Positions 36,901 to 47,086 of a DNA stretch of 64,000 bases are shown one piece after another. Below the pieces are notes generated by a model. It was not told the DNA's origin, did not search any database, and saw nothing but the letters and a program-made list of their open reading frames with translations. How positions within the stretch are numbered: position 1 is the first letter of the stretch; each line of letters starts with the position of its first letter. A program made the translations under genes and the position numbers. The stretch is taken from positions 6,470,501 to 6,534,500 of the forward strand of contig CM076944.1 of the NCBI GenBank assembly GCA_039566865.1, in the 5' to 3' direction. The DNA is from Aurelia coerulea. Lineage: Eukaryota; Cnidaria; Scyphozoa; Semaeostomeae; Ulmaridae.

Positions 36901-39540
36901 CATGGCTGCCTTATGAATGTTATAGGCCGGCACATGGAGTTTTTACTCGTGTATAATTATGTGAATTGTGAAACCAATGCATGGCCATAATCTTTCATGT
37001 TTTTCTCTTTGTCTGAGTTACAACAAAAGCCAGATGTGTCAATGTGCTCAAAACAAATAAGATATGATAAGCACAGGGTTTGGGCCAATGTCAGGCCACT
37101 AGGGCTGCCTTAACGACCATCTAAGCAAAGCAAAATAGTAAGATATGTTTGGTGAGACTTCCCTTCTAGATCACATGTATTTGCTTTTTGCTTGGCTAAT
37201 AAAGAAATTAATTAGATGCAATTCTCTTAGGAATCATCACGAGTGATTAAAAATCAACTCATCAACGCGAGGTATCAGCGCACAATCAATCAAGGCCATC
37301 CACCTGACCTTATGGCCTAAGACAGAGAGCGATCCAAACTGAAATCAGCTAATCCGCAACATTGTTCTCAGTTCTCATTCATCTTGATACTAGAAACACT
37401 TACAATTCCATTGAAAAGCTGTCTAGTTTGGCTGTAGCATGAATAATGACTTTTTGATTAATGGGGGTAAGATTTAAAAGCAAATGCCACTAAAATCGGT
37501 TGAAATACGAAGAAGAGTAACAATCGCAACACATTCTCACAGCTTAATCCGAAACAAATCCCTTCTCATTATGTATTCGTTAGACACAGTTTCACTTTGA
37601 TTCGCGCTGTTATACACTTCACAGTTACTCTCTTGCGCGCTTTTCCCGCCATTTCTTACACCAACCCAGCGCATGCGTATAATCAACGACTGGTTAGCAA
37701 CCGCACACTAACTGAGGTGACACATGTTAAATGAGAAACAAAGGGCTTTTGTTATGACCTGATTTTTCACCTCAGCTCAAAAGCGTGACAAGCAGCTGAT
37801 AACAAAACGTATCACATTCCAATTTTCCCATCGTAGAAACGGCCAATTACAGTCTTCTGTAACTAATTAGAGTATATCAAATTGTGAGACCAGAAACACC
37901 TTAGTTTAATAAGACATCTAGCTTGAAAAGAAACGATACACTTTTGTTAGAAATGGTCAAATAATCATGGGAAAAAATCAAGTTTCACTGATCTGCCAAC
38001 AAAATGCATTCGTGGGAAAGAAGTTTCTTGAAACAACTTTCAAGGTTTGAGGCACCTATTTCTAGCTAATTAGCGGGAAGAATTAATAAAGAAATAATAG
38101 CAGGCGTTGTTTTCTCTTTGCTAATTCAGCATTGATTAAGAACAGTCTTATGTTCGTAAATTTCGCAATGTTTGCTGCGTCTACCAGAGCACAAAGAAAA
38201 CACTGTGGGAGCAAAATCTTGCCTTGCTCATTGAAACTAGATCAATCATTTTTGCATCAGCATTTATTTGAATAGTTTATTTAACTTTTGAGACCTTATT
38301 TTGCACTTTCATTTGCAGTATGACTAACCCGTAAAATAGAAAGGCTCAATTTATGATTTCATTCCAGACAGAGTTGGGAAACGAATTTTAAACATTGTAT
38401 GTTTAAACATTCTTTCCATCTCAAAATTCATGTTTTCGGTTGAAGTATTATCAAGACTTATCTTGAGAGATTACGCGTTAACATGGCAATTCAAATAGAT
38501 CAGCCTTTCTCGCAAAGAAAATATTTGCCGAATGAAGTTCATACATCAGTTTGTTTTTATCTTGTTAGACAGGAAAATATACGAGAAACAGACAGATAGA
38601 GAAATACAGACAGACAGAGAAATTTCATTGCCGGTGAAATGAAAGACTCTTAACGCATATTCGAAGCTCGTTTTTGGACTGCAGCAATCGGTCAAGTTTA
38701 TCGAATACATATCAAAGGTTTTCCTTCTATCGAATTGAAAATTATTATGTACAATATTTTCTTATAATTTTTCTGCTTTAGGAACCTTGATGCAACATGT
38801 CTCGTGAAATTCGATAAATACTAAAAAGCTATGTTGACCTCTTCTTGTTGCATTCATTTTGCTCAGTTAAATTGCTCTTTAATATGATTCAAAATGTTGG
38901 TTGAAAGGATCCCCAAATGAACTCTGTAATTTGTGTGAGATACAACTATTTTTGTAAGAAACTTTTGACAAGGAACTCAATTCTCAGATCACATATCAAT
39001 TAAGAAACTTCTAACAACATCACATTACTTAAGAACCTTGTCTGTATTTTCACTTTATCTCACCAGTGTCTTGTATTGTATTAATTGGAAAGTCCTCAAG
39101 TAATGTCAAGAAAGTCGTACGGCTTCATTAAACGTCGTTGTGAAATGTTCATGACATGTTCAGCACATGATACAAACACCAAAAATTTGAGGAAACCCCT
39201 TAAGAAACCCTGAAGAAATCTTGAATACTCAAAGTATACGATTTTCAAGAAACTTTCAGTACCACAGTAGGTCTTATCCGTATTTTCTTATGAAAAGGAA
39301 GTATGTGTACCTAAAGACAAGATGGATCTCTTCAATAAAGTATAGCCTTTTTCGAACCATCAGTTGGAAATCCAAACCACATTTGTTGACCAAACCACAC
39401 TTTTTATCTATTTATAATACTGTATTTTTAATTCTGTCTCAAATGTATACCGCAGCAAAGCAACTTTTATGTTCCTTTGTCCAATTTTAGTACCTCTCAA
39501 GATTTTATCTTACCAATGAACTTAGGAACTGCTTCATATA
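34000..39540. other. Gene-poor AT-rich stretch downstream of PTF1A
   Basis: No exon, RNA gene or paired terminal repeat that I can support. A short ACAG/AGAC simple repeat lies at about 38580-38625. PTF1A cis-regulatory elements could lie here; in vertebrates a distal downstream enhancer exists, but I see no direct evidence for one. Confidence 0.5.
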
Positions 39541-39763
39541 AATTTTAATTCTTTATTATGGCATTGGTTACATCGAATGGGCTAGCCCGATGTAAACATC
39601 ACTTTGTGTTATCTGTATGCTGGGCTGGCCTGTTTTGCCGACATACCGTTTATCGAGTACCAGGATCCCATCTGAAACTGGCTGACCTTTCTCATTTAGC
39701 ACCAAGGGTCGGGCTGGCTGGGGGCTGGCAAATTATCAAATCTCTCACGTAAAACCTAGCCTT

Positions 39764-40125
39764 CGTGCAGACTCTACTGATTCCCTGAAGAGAAGTGAGG
39801 TCAGGACCATCGAGGGGGGGGGTAGCCAGGGTAGTTACCAGGGGGCCTGGATCTTTGAGGACCCGCAAGAGATAAAGTATGTATTTTTCTTTGTTGTAGT
39901 TTTCTTTCAGGAACGCTTTCAAGCCCACGGCCCCACTAAGATTCTAAATAAAATCTAAAAGCAGCGTTCTAACAGTGCATAGAAGGGCGTGGCTCAAAAA
40001 ATTTCCGGCACCCCCTTCCTGCCCTGACCCTGGGGCCTGGCCCTTCTCTCGGTGGCCCTGAGTGAGGCTCCTCCTACTGGAGGAGGAACCTCACTTCTCT
40101 TCAGGAAATCAGTAGAGTTTGCACG
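39764..40125. mobile_element. MITE with CTACTGATT ends
   Basis: ACTCTACTGATTCCCTGAAG then AGAAGTGAGGT on the left is mirrored by ACCTCACTTCTCTTCAGG then AAATCAGTAGAGT on the right, with CGTGC/GCACG outermost. The centre is G/C-rich (GGGGGGGGTAGCCAGGGTAG). No coding. Confidence 0.65.
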
Positions 40126-40439
40126 CTGGCCAATAAAACCGGGTTGGCTTGAAGGCAAGGCAGCTTGCTGACGGGTCAGCCCGCCTCACATAAACAAGAA
40201 ACATGGAGGACCAATTCCTTCCCGATAGTTCAAGGGATCCGTGTCGGGCAGGCGGCTGATCGACCGTTCTATCAAACAGCCTCAGTTCTACTCAGCAATC
40301 AGGCTTTTCTCTTTACTTTTCTTTCAACTTTAATTTTTCTTTTGCGTTTAATTTCTCAGTTAATTGTAAGTGTCACTTATGGTAGGAACTCGCTGACTAC
40401 ATGTCCTTTCCTTTCCTGGACTGATACAAACAGTCCCTT

Positions 40440-40782
40440 CGATCAATCATCGCTGCCATTAATATCACAACTAGGGTGGTTAACAGTCAAAGAAATGATC
40501 GACTTCGAGACAGCTTGTATAGTATATAAAGCCTTGAATGGGCTTGCACCCCCTTACATGCAGTCAATGTTTCACAAATTGTCCGATTCTTGCAATCGGA
40601 CCTTACGTAATACCAGTACTGACCTCAGGATTCCACTCTGTAAGACCTCAAATGGGCAGCGGAGCTTTTCGTATCGAGGAGTTACTGTTTGGAACCAGCT
40701 GAGCAATGAAATAAAAACTGCTCCTTCGCTAGCCACTTTCAAAACGAGGCTAAAAGCATTTTTGAAAGATCAAAGAGGCTGA
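40440..40782 (+). pseudogene. Non-LTR retrotransposon protein, C-terminal fragment
   Basis: LGWLTVKEMIDFETACIVYK, ALNGLAPPYM, then SYRGVTVWNQLSNEIK and SLATFKTRLKAFLKD is the usual ending of LINE reverse transcriptase proteins (LGWL-VKERI-F, VYKALNGLAP-Y, F---G---WN-LP--I, S---FK--LK-FL). The frame is open further upstream (from about 40165), but that part does not look like reverse transcriptase and probably comes from unrelated sequence. The 5' part is truncated. Different subfamily from 6140-6735. Confidence 0.75.
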
Positions 40783-40841
40783 TAATCTAATTCAACATTC
40801 AGCACTTACGTTTGACTTCCGAGTCCCTTTATTTTTATTAA

Positions 40842-41715
40842 CCCTAATCCACATGGGGGGGGGGTGGATTCCACCCCCCCTCAAGGTTTTATTTGCCGCG
40901 TTTTTAAACGACATTTGCTATGTCCCCCAGCCTCCCTGACTTTTACTAATTATCTATTAGCCACATTTTGGTGGAAAAATTTTTGAACAATAGGACTCAC
41001 AGGTCACGTGACATGCCCATATTTGGAAGGAGGTAGCAGCAAAATCATTGTTTTCAATGATTTCAATGGAATTATTTGATTGAATTATGAAGTATTATAC
41101 ATCAAATGAATCAGCAAACAAAGGGCTTCAATTTGATACCATAATTTCTGGAATTTGATGATGTCAGCATTTTTTGATAATGACGTCATTTTGGCCGCCA
41201 TTTTGGACTAATTAGCAATTTTTTCAAGTTTTTTCGAACTTTTTCAATGAAAAACACTCTAATGATACATTTGTCATAGATAATCATCATTTTGCAGGTT
41301 CTTTTGGTCTCTTTTTACATAGAATAAATTAATCGCACAAATGACGTCATAAGAATCGGCTAATTTCTGCCAAAATATCACTCCAAAATCGTTATTTTCA
41401 ATAAAATAATATTTCATCACCATTTTTGTTTACAAATTGAACCAAAAACTGCATAAAGTTCATGCAAAATCTTCATTAAACTTGAATTCAACTTGGAAGC
41501 CTGATTTTCACAGATTTTCAGCTTTGTGACGTCACTGTGACGTCACAAGGCGTGGCAGCCACACCCAAATTACGCTACAAGCTGCAAATTACCTGTTCTA
41601 TAACTGTGCCAAGTTTCATTGAATTCAGATGCGTCTAAGGCAGTTTTCAGAGGGGGGGTGGAAAGCACCCCCCCCCCATAAATGGTAGCTCGAAAAAAGC
41701 CCATATGGATTAGGG
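40842..41715. mobile_element. piggyBac-like MITE with CRE palindromes
   Basis: CCCTAATCCACATGGG at 40842 is mirrored by CCCATATGGATTAGGG ending at 41715, and TTAA flanks both (40838-40841, 41716-41719). Just inside each end is a G-run/C-run pair. The 874-bp interior is non-coding and carries several TGACGTCA-type palindromes. CCC ends and TTAA target fit piggyBac; the TIR differs from the element at 3511. Confidence 0.78.
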
Positions 41716-41755
41716 TTAAAGCCAATCTTACCGGATTGGGCCGGTAGACAGCAGA

Positions 41756-42168
41756 CCTGGGGGGGTGGGTACTTGACTAGGGAAGTGACGGGGGTGTGCG
41801 GAAAACCTCTCCACACCCTGCACCCTGTCGCATAAAAAATAGGCCAAAAGCATACCCTGTCGCATAAAAATTTTGATCTCAAATATAGCGTAGAACGCAA
41901 TTTTTGCTTGTGATACCCTGTCGCATAAAAATTTGCATCTCAAATATAGTGTAGAACGCAATTTTTGCTTGTGATACCCTGTCGCATAAATTTTTTACCT
42001 ATTGTAATACCCTGTCGCATAATTTTCGTTAGAAAAGGACACCCTGTCGCATAATTTTCGTTAGAAAAGGACACCCTGTCGCATAATTTTTACCGTAAAA
42101 GGACACCCTGTTGAGCGGCACATCCCGTCAGGTCAAGTATGGGAGTACCCCCCCCCCCCCCCCCCCGG
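41756..42168. mobile_element. G-rich-ended MITE (hAT- or Mutator-like), copy 1, with internal ACCCTGTCGCATAA array
   Basis: CCTGGGGGGGTGGGTACTTG at the left and GGGAGTACCCC...CCGG at the right are inverted. GACAGCAGA (9 bp) flanks both sides exactly (41747-41755, 42169-42177). Inside, ACCCTGTCGCATAA occurs seven times between about 41822 and 42085, first at 61-bp and then at 32-bp spacing. Subterminal repeats of this kind often bind transposase. No protein is encoded. Confidence 0.72.
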
Positions 42169-42633
42169 GACAGCAGAGGTGCTCTTGCCGAGTGATCGCA
42201 AGTATAAGGAACTATTATTGACCCCGGGATACAGGCGATAACCTTCACCTCAACTACCCTAGCCCGCTCCATGTAATCAGGGTGAGTCGATGTCGTGTAA
42301 CTGCAATCAAAAGTGGGTTCGTCGCAATCCGGTGTCGTGTAACTGCAATGAAAACGGTGCGATTTTGACGAAGATGGGTTGAAACCAATCCGATGAGGAA
42401 AGCACTCCGGTATCGTGTAAACCAGTCCCTTTATCCAGAAGTAGTACTTTGGAACCAGTTGTAATATGATACTTCCTAGAACCCCTCAAAACCACAATGA
42501 ATTATGAATGGTATTTACTTTTTATGAACCCCTGGTCCAAGAAGTTCCTCTTAGGTTTTTATTCTAATTTGCTGAGTGACTGGTAAAGTATTTGCAAAGT
42601 TGAATTTTGAATTATTTCTCAAAGGGCATTTAC

Positions 42634-42672
42634 TACCCTGGGTACCAGACTCTCTGTCTGGTACCCAGGGTA
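42634..42672. mobile_element. 39-bp perfect hairpin flanked by 9-bp direct repeats (minimal element)
   Basis: TACCCTGGGTACCAGAC (42634-42650), loop TCTCT, and the exact inverse GTCTGGTACCCAGGGTA (42656-42672). GGCATTTAC flanks both sides exactly (42625-42633, 42673-42681). The whole unit is two 17-bp inverted ends plus five bases, which would be an extremely small transposon relic with a Mutator-sized target duplication. Confidence 0.7.
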
Positions 42673-43186
42673 GGCATTTACCAGCATTCCCTAGACTCAC
42701 AAGATAGTCGCTGTAATCGCAACAACAACAACAACGACAACAACGACCGTTTTTGCTCAAACTGGGATTTATGGACTTGTGCATAAAAAAATTGAGACGG
42801 AAAGGGCACAGATTTTCTGTTCGCTCTGGAACGAGGATAAAATGTAGTCATACCAACCTTCGGCAGTTGAAAATTCTCATTGCTGTGATGAAGCTCATAG
42901 AAGCTAAGTGGCCTTCAAAATGAGGAACTCCTTTTTCAAAGTAAAAGGTTCGTTGATTCTTGGATTGAGGAAACATTCATTCATCTGGATATTTCTGGCT
43001 TTGAAAATTTGAATGTTGAGGCGTTTATCATCTGAGGCTTGAGCCGACAACTTAGGCCCATCCACCATTGCCTGGAGCACTCAGCTTTTCGTATATGTTG
43101 CTATGGTTTCCATATCCGAACATGAGACCAAGGGAAACAATTTCGTCCTAATTTTCAATATGAAAGTCCACGAGTCGTAGTTATAG

Positions 43187-43506
43187 CCTGGGGGGGGGGG
43201 GTACTTGACTTAAATTTGTACGGGGGTGTGCCTACGAAAAATTTTTTTTTACCCTGCTCCAGAATTTTTCGCTCAAAATGATAACCTGTTCTAGAAAAAA
43301 TTGGTGAAAACTATACTCAAAAACATGAAAATTGACCGAAAAACGACCCGATCTAGCAGAATATTCCCCTTTGACATGTTTTGACAACTTGCTCTAGAAA
43401 AATTGCCTCATTTTGATACCCTGTGCTAGAAAAAATTGGTGAAAACGATGCCCTTAAAAACGGTACATCCCCGTCGGACAAATATACTAAGTACCCCCCC
43501 CCCCGG
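43187..43506. mobile_element. G-rich-ended MITE, copy 2
   Basis: CCTGGGG...GTACTTGACT at the left and AAGTACCCC...CCGG at the right, flanked by AGTTATAG on both sides (43179-43186, 43507-43514). Internal repeats read ACCTGTTCTAGAAAAAATTG and variants about four times. The element interrupts a small palindromic repeat whose intact relative is at 46968-47086. Confidence 0.72.
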
Positions 43507-43532
43507 AGTTATAGCGTCCATTAGTCCATTAG

Positions 43533-43783
43533 AGAGCGCTTGGCCGAGAGGTTAAGGCGACTGACTCGTAAACCAAAGGTCAGAACGGCCGAGGTTCGAA
43601 TCCCGCGTTGGACAGTTTGGTCGCTGTCCGTAACTCTAGCCCGGGTCGACCAGAGCCATGTGAGGGAAATCTGGTAGCTGCGGCGGGTTGATGGTAAAAC
43701 ATCCGTGGCCCCTGCTGGAAATAAGTCTCTCTCAGACTTTCGCAGGCTAGCCACGTTAAATATGCTTACCTACCTACCTACCT
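43533..43783 (+). mobile_element. tRNA-derived SINE, family B, TACC-repeat tail
   Basis: The head resembles a class II tRNA: A box TGGCCGAGAGGTTA (43541-43554) and B box GGTTCGAATCC (43593-43603). A body of about 150 bp follows (GGTCGCTGTCCGTAACTCTA onward), ending in GTTAAATATGCTTACC and (TACC)n. The host repeat continues on both sides (GCGTCCATTAGTC | TAGTCTATCAATAGC) and is intact at about 47030-47060, giving an empty-site comparison. The anticodon stem is distorted, so this is not a working tRNA gene. Confidence 0.82.
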
Positions 43784-44446
43784 AGTCTATCAATAGCGAT
43801 AACTACGAGCTTGCAATTAGTCTACGCATTCCCTTATTCTTACATGGTCAGAAAAATTCAATATGCATTCCTCTGCAGTTCCATTTTGTACATAAAGTAT
43901 CTGTATCAGAGAAAGAACAATTTGCCAATTTTGAACTTCCATTTGGAGGAGTATGTTTCATAACCGCCATATTCCCAAACAAAATTGAATTATCTCATCA
44001 CAGCGCAATTGCATAATCATGTCTTTATCGTCTTAAACAGTTTGATAAAGCATTGCCAAACAAATTCACTGTAGTATTTCGTTGACAGTTGGCTCTTTTG
44101 TGTTACTAAGAAATGAAACACTTTCAATAAAAGTATTTTAATTGCTTCAACCGTCTTCGTCGCGCATTACAGCCATTGGAAATGTTGTTTGTTTCAAATT
44201 GTGTCCAGAACTGTCAAATTCTTTTGCAAAAATGCTCCTAACAGCAGAAAATTATTGATAGAAAAACTTGTCTGCCTGCTGAAGCTTACATTGGGTAATT
44301 TTTTCAGTAAAATTGTTTCCAACAACAGCAAAGTATCATTCGAAAATTGCAACAAATCTTGCATGCCTTCTCAAGGAATTGGTTAGATATTCAATCAAAT
44401 ACGATATTGCAATCCAACTACCATTGTTTGCACACCCTGTTTATAG

Positions 44447-44617
44447 TAGACCATTACACTAAAGATGGCGGCGAGGAACTTTTTACCAAGAACAAGATGC
44501 AATTGCGCCAAGATGCGTTCGAATTACGAATCTTTGACGATTCTATAGGAATTCGATTAAAGAACGCAATGCATCTTGGTAAAAAGTTCCTTGCCGCCAT
44601 CTTTAGTGTAATTGTCT
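44447..44617. repeat. Foldback element 1 (ATGGCGGC arms)
   Basis: GTAGACCATTACACTAAAGA then TGGCGGCGAGGAACTTTTTA is mirrored by TAAAAAGTTCCTTGCCGCCA then TCTTTAGTGTAATTGTCTA; arms of about 60 bp, with AAGATGCAATTGCG/CGCAATGCATCTT continuing inward. Each arm reads ATGGCGGC in a Kozak-like context facing the centre. No gene call is made. Confidence 0.6.
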
Positions 44618-44627
44618 ATTGTATCAG

Positions 44628-44855
44628 ACTTGCTCTAAGTCTAGTGATTCTTCGTTAATACGAACGAGCGAAAATTGAAAACGAGGCGGGATTGGGGGTA
44701 AGAGAAAGAAATGAAGGAAGCAGCTTCTTCTTTTTCTTTCCCTTACCCCCCGTCCCGCCTCGTCTTCAATTTTCGCTCCTTCGCATTTCCTCTATGAAGT
44801 ACTAACGAAGAGTCACTGACGAAGAAAATGAATAGACTTGGAGCAAGTCTACAAT
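44628..44855. repeat. Foldback element 2 (CAGACTTGCTC arms)
   Basis: CAGACTTGCTCTAAGTCTA at the left pairs with AGACTTGGAGCAAGTCTA at the right. Inward come GATTCTTCGTTA/TAACGAAGAGTC and GCGAAAATTGAAAACGAGGC / GCCTCGTCTTCAATTTTCGC, with GGGGGTAAG/CTTACCCCC near the centre. Adjacent to foldback 1 with about 10 bp between. Confidence 0.6.
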
Positions 44856-45342
44856 TGCATATATGCAGTAACTCGAGATATTAATAAAAGCACTCGCTTC
44901 GCTCGTCCTTCGACATTCCAAGCTCCTGCAGAGAGATTGTAAGGTAACCAGTATTGATCATCTTCAAATACCTTAGAAAACACACCTATATTAAGACCAA
45001 TAGACGATTGTGCTAAATACTGCGTCAGAGAAGTTTTCAATGATCCTCTGCATTCCATGAGAAATCAAGTTGTTTCTTTTCTTGAATTGCTTTGGGTTGT
45101 TTCTTATTGTTTCTTCTTACAATGGCCATGGTGTATTCATACTGTCTTGCTACCCATGGTATCTTCCCTGTAGTGTTGTATATAATTGTTTTCAAAATCA
45201 GCAACACAAATCAATATTTGCGAGTCTTCAAATCATTTCATCCTATGGTTTGCAGAAGGTGATTATTCAACTTTACCGTTGATTTACTTTTTGCATGAAT
45301 ATTGATGAAATGAATTCGATTCGTAGAATCTGATGTAGTCAT

Positions 45343-45789
45343 CCGGGGGAGGGGGTACTCCCATTGTGGCCTGACAGGGGGGTCCAGTCAGGGTCAGAGA
45401 GGGCCAACGCAAAAATTTTGAAAAATACCCTCAAATGGTAGTATCTTTTTACAGAAACCCCCAAATGGTAGTGGACCTAAAATTGGGTCATTTGGTAGCA
45501 TCTAGTAGTGAAAATTTTCTGCAGTTTTTCAAAATTTTCTATTTTAAAAAATGATTGAACAAAGCAAGACAACTTCAAAATTCATTGATAATTATTGCTG
45601 CAACAACCATATTGCCATGCGGAGGAGCATACTGAGTTGAAATCTAATAACTGGCCAGGAATCTTGGAATATCTCCAATTGGTAGTAGGAGTTTGACAAA
45701 TAGGGCCATTTGGTAGCCATGTCATAAGACCCTCAAACCGACTGGACCCCCCTGTTAGGCCATAATGGGAGTACCCCCCCCCCCCCGGG
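45343..45789. mobile_element. G-rich-ended MITE, copy 3
   Basis: CCGGGGGAGGGGGTACTCCC on the left and GGGAGTACC...CCCCGG on the right. The arms extend inward with TGACAGGGGGGTCCAGTC opposite GACTGGACCCCCCTGTTA. TGTAGTCAT (9 bp) flanks both sides exactly (45334-45342, 45790-45798). Internal phrases are ACCCTCAAATGGTAGTA and variants. Longest arms of the family. Confidence 0.78.
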
Positions 45790-45914
45790 TGTAGTCATGA
45801 GCACCAGGAGACAAAATGAGTGATTTGAATGGCCTAAGCTACTCTCATCATGATTTGACTACGTAGTTAGGACTCATTCCGCTGCTAAGATGTGATGACT
45901 TGATGACAACTTAC

Positions 45915-46018
45915 TCAAGTTCTTCTTTGTCGTTTCCTAATCTCGCAATTACTGCCTGAATCGCATTTTCCAAGCCAACACAACAAGCGTCACAGCTCGA
46001 GAGTCCTTCAACCACCAT
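45915..46018 (-). CDS. Putative first coding exon, unknown protein, left member of a divergent pair
   Basis: On the minus strand an ATG at 46018-46016 opens MVVEGLSSCDACCVGLENAI then QAVIARLGNDKEEL, ending in phase 2 at a strong GTAAGTT donor (45914-45908). It is paralogous to the exon at 46126-46205 (GLEN-IQ-VIARL-NDK-EL, same intron phase). The family is not recognised; the predicted segment is helical and may begin a coiled coil. No following exon could be identified to the left, where transposons dominate. Whether the gene is still complete cannot be judged. Confidence 0.45.
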
Positions 46019-46125
46019 TCTGCATCAACGGTTTCTGAATGATGCTTCGCTCCTCCGAAAGCAATTTTTCAAAAACACGCGCGTTTTCGCCAGTCTGCTT
46101 ACAGAGGAGCGAAAATCCATTCAAG

Positions 46126-46205
46126 ATGGCTGTCGGTTGTATAGGCTTGGAAAATAAGATTCAGACAGTAATTGCAAGATTAAAAAACGACAAAAAAGAA
46201 CTCTA
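46126..46205 (+). CDS. Putative first coding exon, unknown protein, right member of a divergent pair
   Basis: An ATG in a good context (TCAAGATGG) opens MAVGCIGLENKIQTVIARLK then NDKKEL, reaching a consensus GTAAGT donor at 46206 in phase 2. Differences from the minus-strand partner still leave most residues the same, so the pair looks protein-coding and not merely a palindrome. The 107-bp spacer between the two ATGs is itself partly inverted (TTCGCTCCTC/GAGGAGCGAA). No downstream exon is recognised before the transposon cluster at 46.9 kb. Confidence 0.45.
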
Positions 46206-46708
46206 GTAAGTTCCCATTATATATTAATTAATTGCAAATTCAGATCATTATATTTCACCAACTGAAAGATTGTCTGCTTTAAATCTTTCACAGATGACGC
46301 AACCTATTTTTGAAGAAATATTCAAGCATTGTTAATTGAGGACATGTTTCAGCGCTTTCTTATACTGAATAATGCATAATGAAGACAACATTTCTTGGGA
46401 TAAACTTTGATGAAGAAACCTTCACCGAAGTTTCGCAATTTCAGTGTATGAATTCTCGGTCAAAAAAGATTTTGAACTTCTAGGTGCGTATGATAGATTT
46501 TTTTTTATGTAATTTCTGGTAGTAACATTGCTGTACGAAGAAAAACTGATGATCATGTGCTTACAATTCGCTTTTTGACGGTATGAGTCAAAAACTGCCT
46601 TCGTTTGAAAGCCCATTGCTTCCTAAATAAATTCCATAAGCAATAATATTTTGCAATTTTTTTTCTGATTGAATAGTCAACATGTCAAATTATTTTTAGA
46701 AATGTTCC

Positions 46709-46775
46709 TAGCCTGCGTGCAGCGTCGACAATCATCCCTTCCTGGAGGAGAATCATCAAGGCTGCATGCAGGCTA
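46709..46775. repeat. 67-bp TAGCCTGC(G/A)TGCAG hairpin
   Basis: TAGCCTGCGTGCAGC at the left and GCTGCATGCAGGCTA at the right, 37 bp apart. CCTGCGTGCAG-ended short elements are widespread in invertebrate genomes. No coding. Confidence 0.5.
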
Positions 46776-46967
46776 AATTTTTCCCAGCTGAAATCGGTCA
46801 TTCCGCGGGAAACTATCAAAAACGTGCTAAAATCAAAAGCAAATTTCCCTAACCTTTTTTACCCTACAGCAATGACTTGAACACGCTTTAGCACAAGCTA
46901 TCCTCTTGAGAGGATGAAAAATCTTCCCCCTGGTATGAATAATTTATTCAGGGGGACTCCATTCTCC

Positions 46968-47086
46968 TAGATTAACTACTTCAGTCCCAATTTCCGCTTC
47001 GTTCATTGGACGGCACTACGCTTCAAGTTATAGCGTCCATCAGTCTATCAATAGCGATAACTACGAAATGAACGTGCAATCAGTCT
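46968..47086. mobile_element. About 120-bp palindromic mini-element, host of the Mutator-like insertion
   Basis: Starts TAGATTAACTAC and ends GCAATCAGTCTA, with an internal inverted pair (AGTTATAGCG / CGATAACTAC). Its 9-bp flanking duplication CCATTCTCC shows that it inserted into the Tc1-like copy. A relative lies at about 43165-43835, itself interrupted by a G-rich MITE and a SINE. The last base lies at 49853, beyond the Mutator-like insertion. Confidence 0.55.

Noticed and set aside
40165..40435. N-terminal part of the 205-codon frame as reverse transcriptase
   Set aside because: Only the last about 110 codons show LINE C-terminal motifs; the upstream part is unrelated sequence that happens to be open.
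43533..43615. A tRNA gene (A and B boxes present)
   Set aside because: The acceptor and anticodon stems do not pair properly and the sequence continues into a SINE body with a TACC tail.
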